A stretch of 64,000 bases of DNA from Narthecium ossifragum. Taxonomy: Eukaryota > Streptophyta > Magnoliopsida > Dioscoreales > Nartheciaceae. This document shows, piece after piece, positions 1 to 11,860 of the stretch; the first letter of the stretch is position 1, and the number at the start of each line of letters is the position of its first letter. Both the position numbers and the translations under genes were made by a program. The notes beneath the pieces are model-generated. The model made no database searches. It saw nothing but the letters and a program-made list of their open reading frames with translations, and was not told where the DNA came from. The DNA lies in NCBI GenBank assembly GCA_963920575.1, contig OY986972.1:4667115-4731114 (forward strand). The letters are read 5' to 3'.

Positions 1-179
1 CCAATATATCCCTAGAGAGGAGAACACTCGGGCGGATTGGATGGCCAAGATGGCGTTACAGCTAACTAATGACTTTGTTAGGGATGAGGGGACTAGGGGG
101 TTTGTCCCTAGTATATCTCGTGGTATGTAAGCTCCAGTGGAGAACCTAGCCTTTTGGCTTAATTGTTCAAAAAAAAAAA
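1..179 (+). mobile_element. LINE 3' end (RNase H-like tail), cut by window edge
   Basis: From base 2 an open frame reads a peptide with REENTRADWMAK, the C-terminal signature of the RNase H-like domain at the end of plant L1-type LINE ORF2. It stops at TAA (128-130). A short 3' UTR and an A-tract (169-179) follow, the normal end of a LINE insertion. Only the last 40 or so codons are in the window, so the rest of the element, and whether it is full length, cannot be judged. Strand is set by the poly(A). No target-site duplication can be tested because the left flank is missing. Confidence 0.75.
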
Positions 180-557
180 TAGATTTTGGATTTTGGTTGC
201 AGCTAAAATGTAATTACCAGTGCTTTACTGCTGCTTTTGAACCCAAAATAAAAATATTTCACAAGCTTAGACCAAATGTCAATATATACGTCACCACATG
301 TGAATACCCAAGATATTGGAGGAGGATATAAAGATGACTTCCCTGTATCATGGTGAACAATTAAAACAGGATAACTTTGATGGTAAACTTGAGATCAGTG
401 GAATAGAAAATTACATTACTGCGATTCAATGTTTTCGTTAATAAGCCAGAGAAATTAAGCAATGTTCTATAGGTTGTCTTAACAATAATTAATTAAGTTG
501 CAGACATCCACCAGAATTTATTCCATATATCGTACGATTCGATGCTATATAGTTCTT
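180..557. other. AT-rich intergenic DNA
   Basis: No coding signal with family resemblance is seen. Short open frames here have no recognisable motif. The right part is probably the 3' UTR and downstream flank of the small gene on the minus strand. Confidence 0.5.
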
Positions 558-902
558 TTAATCCTGTTTCGGAGCAGCAGCGCCGGAGGACTTGTCGCGG
601 GTGGCGTCCGCCGGGAACTCATGGACGATCTCCACCCGCCACTTCTCGTCCTGCTGCTGCCCTTGATCCCCGGCCGGTGACCGGTAGTCCACCGTCTCCG
701 CCACCGTCGTCTGCTTCGGCCCTCTTCCATTCCTCGCCGGACTCACATGCGTGGTTGTATGAGTGCTCTCTGTGGTGCCGGTGCCCTACAAATAACCATG
801 GCATGATTAGCTAGCAAGCAGCTAAATATATATAGAAACCAAAGAATATATAAGACCATATATAGATAGCATTCAGTGCTTGCAAACCTTTGTGGTAGAC
901 AT
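558..902 (-). CDS. Small two-exon hydrophilic protein, function unknown
   Basis: Exon 1 is 888-902 (ATG plus four codons, MSTTK, donor GTTTGC). Exon 2 is 558-785 (acceptor TTTGTAG) and ends in a stop. Joined they give an 80-residue, charged, Thr/Gly/Gln-rich protein without membrane segments. A Thr-rich start is followed by a middle with TVAETVDYRSP and a C-terminal half with DEKWRVEIVHEFPAD. The exon is strongly GC-rich compared with the AT-rich flanks, as in real monocot coding exons, and the intron (786-887) has clean GT-AG ends. A TATA-like CATATATTTG lies at 957-966 on this strand, about 55 bp upstream of the ATG. I do not recognise the family with confidence. It resembles the short plant proteins annotated only as hypothetical. 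The alternative is a chance GC-rich frame. Confidence 0.6.
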
Positions 903-956
903 CTTCACAAGTTCAGAGAGATAGAGAGACAGAGAGATGCTTGAGAGGGTTGTGTG

Positions 957-966
957 CAAATATATG
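957..966 (-). promoter_or_regulatory. TATA-like box of the small gene
   Basis: On the minus strand the sequence reads CATATATTTG, about 55 bp upstream of the ATG at 902. The purine/pyrimidine-repeat leader (GAGA/TCTC-like) between them is typical of a plant 5' UTR. Spacing and composition only; no other promoter element is claimed. Confidence 0.4.
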
Positions 967-1324
967 TAGGTGGAGGAGGGTGAGGGGGATTGACACGTTA
1001 GAGATGTGTCGGCAGCTTCTCAATGGAGATCGCTGGCCTAACTATTAAGAGACTAACACGTAGCATATATGGGCTAGTAGTGATGACTCCCTCTTTCTGG
1101 AATGATTCTGGAATGATCCATAATGCATGCATGTTCATAATAGATAGATATAGAGGTGGGATCAAAATTAAAGAAGTAACAATAAAAAAATATGTAGAGA
1201 TATTTAGATATGATAAGGATGTGCCATGCCTATTAATGTTTTTTTTTTTCAAAATTTTACAAATAGCTGCTAGCTGCGTTGCATCAAGATTGCAGTAAAT
1301 ATAAATAATGGTTGTGATTTGTGT

Positions 1325-1560
1325 ATATAGGCTCGAATCGGTAGTGAGATACTGATTGATTGATCTAGTCCATATGTAGAATAATACTGATGGACTAGAT
1401 CAACCGATCGGTATATACCAACCGATTGAATGTGCTAATGATCGAATCGGTAGGTATATACCGATCAATTGAAATCAACCAATCGATATATCACTATCAA
1501 TTTGAGAACATGTGTAATATACATGTCACGTGCCCATGTACACAAATATTGTATAAATAA
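1325..1560. repeat. Fold-back repeat rich in TCGGTA motifs, copy 1
   Basis: The segment contains the motif AATCGGTA and its complement TACCGAT several times. Inverted pieces can pair: TGATCTAGTCC near 1360 with GGACTAGATCA near 1392. It ends in ACATGTGTAATATACATGT. A similar segment at 4370-4570 has the same motifs and the same ACATGT-type end, apparently in the opposite orientation. Probably two copies of one small non-autonomous DNA element. Exact ends and TSD are not resolved. Confidence 0.45.
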
Positions 1561-2560
1561 TGTAGTGACATCTCTAATATTTTCTTCTTCTTTTTTTGCA
1601 CTATTTTATAACTAATTGATTCGTATCATTGTTTGAAAATCTAAAGCCAGATTTCAGAAAAAAAATTATTATTATCAAATTGCAACTTGAATGATGCGGC
1701 TCTCGTGGGTGCATGCTTTGTCAAGTATGTAGGGTAGCTTAACAAGTGTCCGTCCAAATTGAAGGCATCTCCAAAAGGCCCATTAGCGGCCTATTTGCTC
1801 GAAAAAATCAAAACATTTGGGCTCGCATTGCTTCTCGACTTGGCATGACTACCGATCCGCTTCCTTCTGGTCAATGGTCAATGTAGTGGTAGTGTCAATG
1901 AGAATATTATAGATCTTTCAATCAGTGAGATAAATAAATTTCAACAAATTAAATTATAAAGGACATTCTAGTTTTCTAAAACAAACACCATTCTGTTTGA
2001 ATGATACAGTGATATTCTAAATATTTCTCAAAGATTAGTGGGGATTTGGTTTGGAAAATATTTGCATAATTTCCTCTCAATTTTTTATTTTTTTTTCTCC
2101 GTTTTTATTTCTATTTCATAATTTCTGGGAAATGCTTTATTCTGAAATGTTGAAAAACTTTTTTCTAAAAAAGTAAAATAGAAAAGAAGGAGAAAATGAA
2201 CAATTCTATGTTTCATATTTTTCTGAAAAAAAAAACAGGCTTCCTGGCTCCCTATTTTTTAAAAAGACTTATCAAAACAAACAAACCAAACACATTATTT
2301 AGCACCACAACAATAAAAAAATTTTCATATTATTTTGTGAAGAACGTAGGAAGATACTAGCTCTTGGAAGTGACTAATTGGTTACAATTAGGAAAATATG
2401 ACTATAATCTACCTTATAAGAGGGCAAGTGTTGACAAGTTTCCATCTAGGATGAAAATGCTTTCAAACCAAGAGCGGAGAACAAACCATCATATATAACT
2501 AAACACCGTACATGCCCGCCCCAATCAATTTTGGGGTCCCAGGCAATAAATCAAATGAGA
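1561..2560. other. AT-rich intergenic DNA, nothing recognised
   Basis: Long A/T runs, no open frame with family resemblance, and no clear terminal repeats. Probably old repeat debris. Confidence 0.5.
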
Positions 2561-2569
2561 CCCCTAAGT

Positions 2570-2860
2570 ATTTACTAATCATAGTTAAAATCAATTAAAT
2601 ATGATAAGCTTATTTAAAAATCATCATTCTAGCTTTTTAGGTTGCGAAAGAAGTGATTAAATTTTTGTATTCAAGTTTAGATAACATTGCTAATCCATTT
2701 AATCTTTATTGTGATATAATTGATCACAAGTAAGATTTTATTAGCTTCAATTTTGAAAAGCTTCTGTCTTCAAAAGCAACCATTACACGATCGTATTGTC
2801 AACAATATTCTATATGCGATAGAGATATTCGGAAAAAAAATCTAGTATTTTGAAATAGTT
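2570..2860 (-). pseudogene. Relic of hAT-type transposase (C-terminal dimerisation region)
   Basis: On the minus strand, spread over two frames, the translation shows the order SIAYRILLTI, then ERSF/KLKLIKSYL-like sequence, then RLNGLA and a final KAR. This is the conserved C-terminal hATC region of plant hAT-derived 'TTF zinc finger / DUF4371' transposases (typically SIALRLxLTxPVT...ERSFSKLKLIKxYLRS..SQERLNGLA). Several stops and frameshifts interrupt it, so it is a dead fragment. The upstream zinc-finger and catalytic parts are not seen. Confidence 0.6.
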
Positions 2861-3660
2861 CAAGATTTGAATTGGATTGTTATTTTCTAATGATAAAACT
2901 TCTTTTAAAAGCTTCAGTTCATGATATAAATCTAAGCCGTTAATATCAGAAGATTGACCATGTCTTAAAATTTTCAAGATTAAGACAATACTTCTTCAAA
3001 CCCTCATCATTTGTAATTTTTCCGTACATGACTTTTTCAAATGGGGTAACTAAGGGGCCTTTTAATTGGGCCCAAAAGCTATTTTTACATTAGTTGGAAG
3101 GTTCATTTTTTATTTTTAGGGGCCAAACGGTTAGGTTAGAGATCTAATAAAATATGAACATAACTTGGCTTCTTTAATGCATATATATAGACCTTAACTT
3201 TCTAATTAATATATAATTTGGGGTCTCTCTTTAAAGTGGGGCTGCCTGAGGGTTGGGCCGGCCATGACACCGTACCAGGTGCGAATCTGTCCTAATTAAC
3301 CTCATAAAAGGCCAAGGGTTGATAATGAGAAAAATCACCACAACACATAATTGAAAAACCGTGTCAAGAGCATGAGAATCCACTAGTGTATATATAAAAA
3401 CTAAGTATGGGCCCGTGCCCTTGGCACAATTATACCCCATTAGATCATATAGCTCATAATAATTCTAATTGATTTATCACCCCCATTGGATCTTATAACT
3501 CATAAGTCTAATTGATTTATTACTTAAATGTACTGACTTATTAAGACAAAATAGCCATCCATGTTACTGATATCCTGTTAATCAAAGAAATTTATGATAG
3601 TTATTAGAATCTGAAGAACTGAAGTACATGCATGTTTAAACCATTCAGATATACCAGGTC
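2861..3660. other. AT-rich DNA flanking the hAT relic
   Basis: A piece near 3210-3290 (TTGGGGTCTC ... GGGGCTGCCTGAGGG) resembles the GGGG-rich terminal or flanking sequence of hAT-like elements and echoes GGGGTCCCAGGCA near 2531. No gene is seen. Confidence 0.4.
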
Positions 3661-3679
3661 TGTAAAAGATTTTCTTGCC

Positions 3680-3905
3680 TCTATTGCTAATGATAACTTG
3701 ATTGATCTTGGATTTCGTGGTCATCCTTTAAATGGTGTAATCTGCGTTGTGGGCCATCAGGGATATTGGAGAGATTAGATCCTGCTCTTTGTAATGAGCA
3801 GTGGAAGACATGGTTTCCAGTGCCAGAAATACGGCATCTCAACAGACTGGAGTCAGATCATCATCCACTTCTTCTTTGCCTTCAGCCAGAGAGGAAATTA
3901 GTGGG
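3680..3905 (+). pseudogene. LINE endonuclease fragment
   Basis: One frame reads NLIDLGFRGHPLNG. A second frame, after a shift near 3770, reads ERLDPALCNEQW and then LESDHHPLLL. These are the two late motifs (the IDLGF...G..FTW-like strand and the ERLDRALxNxxW...SDHxPLL motif) of the apurinic-type endonuclease of plant L1 LINEs, in the right order and spacing. The frame change and a stop show that it is decayed. The reverse transcriptase that should follow is absent. Confidence 0.65.
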
Positions 3906-4369
3906 GCCTTCTTTATTAAGATTGCAGCAACTTTGGATTCCAACATCGGGGTTCAGATCTACAGTGCAGCAAGCTTGGAATCGACCAAGACATGAGACTG
4001 AACAGTTTATGATGCAAGGCAAGGTAAAGGACATTCAAGCAACCAAACATGCCCTAAGAGCATAGTAGGAAGTGGAATTAAGCCAAACCAACCTATTGAG
4101 CGCGGCTAAGCTAATATGCGTCGGAGAAGGCTGGAGGAGGGCACTAGGTGGGAAAATAGTTGTATTCTGGAGCATTGATTCCCTGTAATGAATAGGGTTG
4201 GCAAACAACCGACCCACGTGGCATCGACACAGTCTCATTCCTCTAGATATAATGATATGAAGTAGATCAACCTTACCTTATAATCTCGGAACACGGAATA
4301 ACCGTTTCCCTCCCTTGATGTGTAAATATTTCGAAAATGAGCGTTGAATTGTGTAATGGACATATGGTA

Positions 4370-4570
4370 TGTGTAATACACATGTCATCTATCGATAGTG
4401 GGATACCGAGATCAAGATATTGGTATCTCACTACCGGACTAAATCAAACAATTGATATCTCACTGTCGGTACATTTAATCGGTAATGAAATACTGATTTA
4501 TTGATCTAATTTATTACTAGATCAATTAATTCACTATCGATGAGTGACATGTGCATTAAACATATCACCA
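4370..4570. repeat. Fold-back repeat rich in TCGGTA motifs, copy 2
   Basis: Contains TATGTGTAATACACATG at its left end, TATCGATAGTGGGATACCGA, CACTACCGGACTAAATC and AATCGGTAATGAAATACTGA. These are close relatives of the 1325-1560 segment. It lies about 220 bp upstream of the TIC21 start codon, so it may sit in that promoter. Boundaries are approximate. Confidence 0.45.
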
Positions 4571-4787
4571 GCTTATTTTTTCTTTGAAAAATTTCAGTAC
4601 TAAATATCTAATTGATCTAAAATGAAAAAAAAAGAAAAAGAAGAAGAAGGGATTCCCTTCCAAAGTTGGCCGGTCCAGTCCACCACCATCCTTCCTTTCT
4701 TTGGACAGCCCTACTGCCCTAAGCAGAGGAGAGACTGCTTGAGCTCTCCATTTCCACCTCCTCTTCGCTACTCATAGAGCTACAGCA

Positions 4788-7700
4788 ATGCAGGCTCTAC
4801 TACTGCCCCGCCCCGCGGCCATCCCCGCCCCCCACCGCCGCCTCCCACCGGGCTCCTCCACTTCCCTTCGCCCCTCGCTAACCCTATCTCCTAAAACCTC
4901 CGCCGCCGCGTCCTTCAATCCCTCTTCCCATCTCCAACTCTTCGCCTTGCTAGCCGCTCCTCCTCCTCGTCCCTCTTCCATCACCAGCACCGCCGCACGT
5001 GCCTCCTCCCCGGCCGTGGCCTCGCCCTCCACCGACGATGAATCCGAGAAAGCGAAGCTCGCGCAGGTGCGGCGTTACTTTATAAATTTAGATTCTTTTC
5101 TATTTTCCGCTCTTTTTTCTCTTACCGTTGGATTCCCGAATTAGTTAGCAGAAGGGCGAACCCGAGAATCGAAGAAGTATAGATAAATGTAGGAATAGGT
5201 TTTCTTCGTGTAAATTGGAGACTCAACGTTGCTATCATAAGAGTTGAAGAAACCTTATGGACAGTCATTCTTGCAGAATGTATTGCTTCATATTTAGGAT
5301 CTTCTTCTGCACAGGTTTCTCAGGAAACAAAGCCGCATGCAATAAGAAAAAAAGAATCAAAGATAGAACAGAAAATAACAAAGACGTTGTGCAATTCAGA
5401 AATGAAATAACCTAAATGGATAGAAGAATTAAAGATTCTATTCTCTAGTTACATATATCTTTTCTCTGGGTTTTTAGTTGTAGGAAATGTGTTATGACTG
5501 ACGAGATCACTGCATTGTTGTAGATCTAATGAAGGTGAAATCCAAACGATACCTCTGATTGTGGATTAGATGCATGATAAGGATACCAGAGAAGACAAAG
5601 AATTAACAGTAAGGTATTCACATAGCTTACGAACCACGGAAAGATTGGAAGATCGAAAGGGCAGGCATTTTAAAATAAAGAGCTCATTCTATAGCTTGCA
5701 GTTTAGCCCATAGTTTATCCTTGTAGTGAACATCATAAGAATACTGCTTGCTTATGCTGCTTGACTCTGATAGATCTTCTCATTTACACAACTTTAAATT
5801 GTTTCTATGTCTTACTGGGCAGGTCTCAAAGAGGCTAGAAAAGACCTCTAGATACTTCAAGCGATTTGGTAGTGTTGGATTTTGGGGACAGCTAGTATGC
5901 ACTGTTGTGTCTGCTGTTATTATGTCATTTTCTACGGTTATTACTGGAAAGATCACATCACCAGCTACATTTTATGCTACCGCTGCTGGTATCGCAGCAG
6001 CGTTTGTCTCTGTCTTCTGGTCTTTTGGTTACATCCGAACAGCAGAAAGGCTTAAGAGAACAGCTAATGACCCGGCAAAGGTGACCTCCCTTCTTAGTAT
6101 ATTGTTGAGTAGATCAGCCCTAAATGTGGCTTGCTAATAATCTTAAGTGAATCTTTGGGAACTTATTGTTTAGTTTACTATAAATCTGACTCGCAGATAG
6201 AAGGCATGAAAGTAATAAAACTGGGTAAGTTTATACACTGCTTGCTACTTGTTTTTTTTTTACCTATCCATGATTGTTTGCAGATTCCATGTAAAACAAA
6301 CGTGACCTGGATTGAAAAAAAAATTATTTCATTAGTTATGAAACTATCTGTATTTGATGTAAGCAATTGCCATAATTAGTAGTGGTAAAGATACTACATA
6401 AACTGCTTGGTCTATATTATGATAAATTTGTTAGTGCTACCTCCCTTCAAATGATAAGTTTTTAATCAATCAATTGAAACTTTTTTTTTTTGGATTGGTT
6501 AAGCCTTTTACCATGGCCTAGGGGGGCAAATGTCTAGGTGAACTAACATTTTGGCATTTGTTTATCATGGTCACTAGATTTTTGTAAAATAAAGCTAATT
6601 GGTTTGTGTTTCATTAGAGAAATTCCTGACATGTCAACTGTAACCAACTTAATGACGGCACTTAGAAGGAAGAAACCTTGTTTTGTAAGATGTTCATGAG
6701 GTAAAAAGTGCTGAGAAACAGCAATATCAGTTACGAGATGAGCTACAACCTATAGGAAAATTTATGCAATATATTTGCTTCCTGAATCATATTTTACTGT
6801 TGGTGATTCAGTTCATGTCTTAAGGGGGGTATATGTGGTTTAATTGTCAATTACATCTGAAGCAAAAAAGTACCCTCTCTTTATCTTTCTCTAGCTCCCT
6901 TAAATGGGCGGCTACATGCACTGAGTGATGGAAGACAGAACTTATCACTGTTTACTCCAGTCTCTTAACTCGAATTATGCATCATGCATGAATTTACTGT
7001 TCATTGTTTCTGTTGATTTTTTTTTTCAAGTTGGCATTGTCATCAAAATAAGATTGACATCAAGAAAAGGTCAATACTAGGTCTTCATCTGATCTTGACA
7101 TTAAGGATACTTGTCACTCACCTGTTGAAATGCATCATGGATGCAAGAGATCTTGGAGCTAATGTTGTTTATGTGGACACCATTTCTGTAATCCATTTGC
7201 ACATCTCAACTGCTAGAATTAAAAGAATCGGTTCAGCAGGATCTCGATGTTTACAGTGAGTGTTACTGATCAGTCACACTTCGGTGTTATATAGCATTGA
7301 AACACAGCAAAAGTAGTAGTTGGGTGCTGAATTAAATGCATTGATTCTCACATCCTACAATCTGAAGTTCAAACACACAGCTGTTTTCATGATGCATGCC
7401 ATAAATCTGAAGGGGTTTGATGTCTCCTGAAGTCTTCTAGAAAATAGTAACTGTCTTTGTAGAACCAGTTTGATTTCAGGTTTTGGGACACCTTGAGCTT
7501 TAGCTGTAATTGTTGTACCCTTTATAATCAGAATGCTCTAATGAAGTTTCCGTACAAGGTAGTTTTAGAAGATACTGCTGTTCATTTTGTTAATTTCTTC
7601 TCTACTGCAAAAGAAATCTGTGAATTTCATAGCATCTTTCATGTGTCCATGTAAACCTCAACCTAAGAACCAAGGTGTCAATATACGGCAACATATTGTG

Positions 7701-8725
7701 ATATTTTGAATATGTAGGACACTAGAAAACTTTCATCCTATAGTTTTCTAGTGCAATTCCCCCTTTTTGATGCTTTGAAGGAGTAAATGGGCTTATACTA
7801 TGATTATGTTCTCCTTATCTTCTTGCATGTTACTAGTGACTATTGCCACTCTTTTGCTGTCATTTGTCACATGACAGTCCGGATTCAATTGTAAAAACCA
7901 GATTATATAGTTCTGCTTAAATCTCCTATATGATTTCCTGCTGCACACGTTTGCTTGCTAGCATTTCAACCAATGCCTCTACCTCATGCCCACTCAAACT
8001 TCTGCACACATTCACTTGCTATCATTTCAGGATATGCCTCTACTGGATGCCAACTCGTATACTACTACATGCAACTATTGCTTAATTTTAACCTATCTTT
8101 CCTCCTGTTTTGCATTCTTGGGTCATATTGATCTTTGAGATGCTCTTCCTTTCTGTCTGGGCCCCCTTATCATCCATTCTTCTTATTCACAACAGAGTAC
8201 TGGGTTATAACTTTAAGAAAGAGAAATACAACATGCACAACCTTGTTCATGACATACTTGTTTACGTTGATAACAAGCATGTCTTATCATCCGCCACAGT
8301 ACATGATGTGTGAGAGGTCCCAATGTTCATTATCAGTATCCGAAGAGAAAGTCTGTGGCAACTGTGGGTTTCAAGGTTTAAATTTTGCAGTTTTAGATAA
8401 AGCATGACAGATTTTGTTAAAGGTAAACCTTTTTATGCGCTTGTGGCTACATAGTTTAGAGAAGCCAAATTTAAGATTATTGATTGTGAAAATCATTTGT
8501 CTTTTCTAACAATATAAACCCATGTATTAAGAAAATCTGGCCGTATAGGGCTTTGCACTCAAAAAATCTACATCAGTGACAATGCTCTATATGCCCGCAA
8601 TTGGAATCCAGGGCAAGCTTTTCCATGAAGCTTTGTCACATTTAAAATGTCAGGTGGGGGGTGGAGAAACCTCTTCCCTTTAGGGGGTTGAGAAACCTCT
8701 TCCCTTTAGGGATACAGAGATCTGA

Positions 8726-8777
<52 letters not shown>

Positions 8778-10066
8778 ACTGTTATGAAAAGGCCAAAGAT
8801 ACTAATTCTATATATATATATATATATTTATATTGTTACTGTTATGAAAAGGCCAAAGATACTAATTCCTACAAAGGATTAGCTTTACGATTATGTGTGG
8901 CGTGGCGGATGCTGAATATGAGTTAACCTGGTGAAATGCACCGCAAATTTTCCTTGTGAAGTGAATGGAACTTCTGAAATCAGATGTGTATATTTGGATG
9001 TTCTGTATAGGCTCCTCCGCGTGCTTATGTGGTCAAAAGTCTCAAAAATGGTATAGTGGTAAATTTGCTCGGGATGGGTGCTGCAATTCTTGGAATGCAA
9101 GCAACTGTTGGGTTATTGGTTGCAAAGGCCCTTACTACATCAGCTGTTCCATACTATCAGGGGATATCTGCTGGCCAGACTCCAGTTTTAGCATTAGATG
9201 TGTTTTTGGTACAGGTAAACTCCTTTTTCTCTCTGACATAGGCCTTTTTTTTTACTTTTCCCATGTGAATTATAAGCTCATCTTACCTTGAAATGCCCTT
9301 ATTTACCTTAAGCTGGACATATCTTTTCTCTCCTATTAGATGCTTTCAACATGTGGGCAATTTTCGGTTCAAGTTGATACATACCATTGAGACTTTCATG
9401 TAACTTCTTTGTACTTGATTGAGGTCGAGTGTTTGATGGTTCTCGTATCATAGTTCACATAGTAACTTTGTTCATAAACTCATTGATGTTGGTTGCCATT
9501 GCTGTGATGTGAACAAGGATTGTGTATGCCTGTGTCCATTCTAATTGTGATAGTATGGTACGTTCCCGAAGTTTCGAGTACATTGCTGATACCATTAGTT
9601 TGATATGTTTGTCTATGGTAGTAGTTTTCTTCACTTACAATCTCTATAAAACAGGGAAACTGGTGAAACACCTGATGTTTAATCAATTGTGTTAATAGTT
9701 TGTTGCTGGTATTTGCGATGCATATAGTAGTGATGTCATAGGAATTATTCTGTCTCAAAATGAGCATATGCAAGTGTAAGGTGTGGCTCAAGGTTGCGCA
9801 TTTCAACAAGGCTTTAATTATTGTGTTGTGCTCATATATGTCATGGTGTTCCTTACAGTAGTGTCGGCCCTTTTCTGATTGTATAGTTGGCAAGTATCTA
9901 CTCACGGAAATTAACAGGAATTATTGTAATCATAACTGCATTGATTTGGCAGGCCTCAGCCAACACAATTCTTTCACACTTTTTGGGGCTCGTCATCTCC
10001 TTGGAGCTCTTGCGTTCAGTTACTCTACCGCAAATGGAAGCTGTTCCCGTCCCAGGCATTGCATAG
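4788..10066 (+). CDS. TIC21: TIC21/PIC1-like chloroplast inner-envelope protein (DUF3611)
   Basis: Four exons, 4788-5066, 5823-6080, 9011-9214 and 9953-10066, all in phase 0 with GT-AG introns, give 284 residues (Arabidopsis TIC21 is a little longer). Residues 1-90 are Ser/Ala/Pro-rich and GC-rich, as in a plastid transit peptide. Residue 94 begins the conserved DUF3611 core (VSKRLEKTSRYF...). It has four hydrophobic segments near 108-133, 140-165, 193-220 and 248-270 and conserved SPATFYATA, VFWSFGYIR, LGMQATVG and LDVFLVQASAN. The protein ends with QMEAVPVPG, also typical. Family knowledge: an integral inner-envelope protein, described both as part of the import machinery (TIC21/CIA5) and as an iron permease (PIC1). 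The first ATG sits in a normal leader. Intron 2 is 2.9 kb and repeat-rich. No frame damage is seen, so the gene is probably functional. Confidence 0.95.
8661..8880. repeat. TA microsatellite with duplicated flanks in TIC21 intron 2
   Basis: Two (TA)n tracts (about 8728-8773 and 8808-8832) are each followed by the same unit beginning TTGTTACTGTTATGAAAAGG. Just upstream, GAGAAACCTCTTCCC occurs twice, about 27 bp apart. This looks like replication-slippage duplication and likely differs in length between individuals. Confidence 0.8.
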
Positions 10067-10840
10067 CTTGTTATGAAACGGCGATATCTACGCTGGTGTG
10101 TTGTATATTTTGCTTTTCGGAAATTTTTTTGCTCCTTATGAAGGACAAGGAAAGGGGCTTCTACATGCATCACTTGTTTGCATTTCAGTTGGAACTCCCT
10201 GGTTATTGCTGAATAGACTGCCTTACTGGTCTCAACTCCATCACGCATGGCAAATCAATCGATTCATGAATTATTCTGCTCTTGCGGACTTGGCTCTACC
10301 TGGAGATGGACGTCTGGTTCTTATATTTGTTTCTATCTGGCTCACGGAAATCTTTGTAGGACATTCAATTTTCCAATTTGCTGCTAAAACTGGTCAGGAA
10401 TGTGCAAGCTTGTGTTCATATTTCATCAATTCTCTCATAAGCGAGTATATATATATACACACGCGCGCGCTGGCAAAGAGTTGCATGTAAAAGTCCTCTC
10501 AATTTAGTGACAGCTGTTGGAAGGAGGACTAGTACGCAACTCTTACCTCTACTAATTGTTTGAGCTCAAAGTTTTGCATGTAAAACCCCTCTCAATTCAG
10601 TAACAGCTGTTGGAAGGACTAGAATGCGACTCGACATTAGGAATATTAGCTATACTTAAAAGGATGCATGCAACCTTCTTTTTAAGTTGTTGTCAAGTCA
10701 TTACATGCGTGCAGTGAAGATGTTTGAATTATAACAAATCTTGCAAATAACTCCTTAATCGCATGGTTTCACATAAGTTTTACACTAAATCTCCTTAATT
10801 ACAGTGACTAAATCACTAATCGCCGATACCATCTTTTACG
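10067..10840 (+). other. TIC21 3' flank with simple and tandem repeats
   Basis: Holds the TIC21 3' UTR, a mixed (AT)n(AC)n(GC)n tract near 10446-10470, and an imperfect tandem pair of about 95 bp (units near 10481-10545 and 10575-10640) sharing GCATGTAAAA and ACAGCTGTTGGAAGGA. No coding signal. Confidence 0.55.
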
Positions 10841-11472
10841 TCTAAAATCTTTGTTGTAGATGTGTGATGAATGTCTAATTGTGACTAAAAGATTTAGTCA
10901 CAAACTAGAATACTATTGTGACTAAATTACTGGTCACCAAATAACAGCAATCAAAAGACGGGATGTCATTTTTTGACTGTTGATGAGAACCTATCATGAT
11001 TTAAGCGTTGGTCACAAAAAATAGTGCTATGGTGACTATAGAATTGGTCACTAAAAACACCAACTTATGATTAAAATCATCGTCGCAGATGCTTCGAAAA
11101 TTGACTATTTGTAACAAAAATATTTCGTCACCCTCGTGACTAATATATTGGTCGCTAAAATTAAAGATTTACATTAAAAAATATCATTTTTTGTGACTAA
11201 AGATTACATATGACGACTAAATGATAGTACAATTGACAACCACATGTTGATCACAATATGTGACAAATATGGTGACCAATGAAGGTTTGGTCGCGTTAGA
11301 ACTGACTTTGCGTGACTAAACTTGGATTGGTTGCATGGGGGTTTAGGCGACCATCCTAATGTGACTAAGCGGGCGACCAAATTTCATTGGTCGTCATAAG
11401 CTTTTGCGACTAATATGTGCTTTATTCTGACTAAAATGTCAGTCATTGTTAGCGAAGTTTCTTGTAATGATT
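10840..11472. mobile_element. CACTA-like non-autonomous relic
   Basis: The motif GTGACTAAA and its complement TTTAGTCAC, in degenerate form, recur roughly every 30-50 bp on both strands, like the sub-terminal repeats of En/Spm-type elements. The right edge reads AAGTTTCTTGTAATG, which in reverse is CATTACAAGAAACTT, one base from the plant CACTA terminus CACTACAAGAAA. A matching left terminus was not found, so the left boundary is a guess. No transposase is present. Confidence 0.45.
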
Positions 11473-11553
11473 GCATGATATGCATTTTAATCACATATTT
11501 TTCGTTCTTCTCATTGTACTGGATTTCATCTATCTTGCTGACAAGAACATTAC

Positions 11554-11860
11554 GGGTGCGTTTGGTTGTGAGATAGTCTATTCCGGAATTAGAGGGGATG
11601 ATGATTGGTATCCTGGGATAAGTAGTGGGATATGTATGGTATTTTATTGAAAAGTAGTGATAAATTAGTAATGTTTGATTGAAAAAGTAGGGAGAAAGTT
11701 GATATGATTGGTTGAAAAGTAGGGATAATGAAGTAATGATTGGTTGAAAAGTGAAGAAGTATGAATAAAATAGGGATTAGATGTTGTTTGGCTGCAATGC
11801 AGAGATAAAATGAGCTTAATCCGGGATAAGGTATCTCTATCCCCAAACCAAACAAGCCCT
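11554..11860. mobile_element. MITE, copy 1
   Basis: About 306 bp with ends GGGTGCGTTTGGTTG and (reversed) GGGCTTGTTTGGTTTGGGGATAG, which form an imperfect terminal inverted repeat. The interior is a run of related AGTAGGGATAAA / TTGATTGAAAAGTAG units. The same sequence is found inverted at 27147-27560. Such GTTTGGTT-ended elements are common Tourist/Harbinger- or hAT-like MITEs in plants. A clear TSD is not visible, so the superfamily is open. Confidence 0.7.

Noticed and set aside
9480..10248. Minus-strand frames of 116-141 codons over TIC21 intron 3 and exon 4
   Set aside because: They lie opposite a well-supported spliced gene and lack any family signature.
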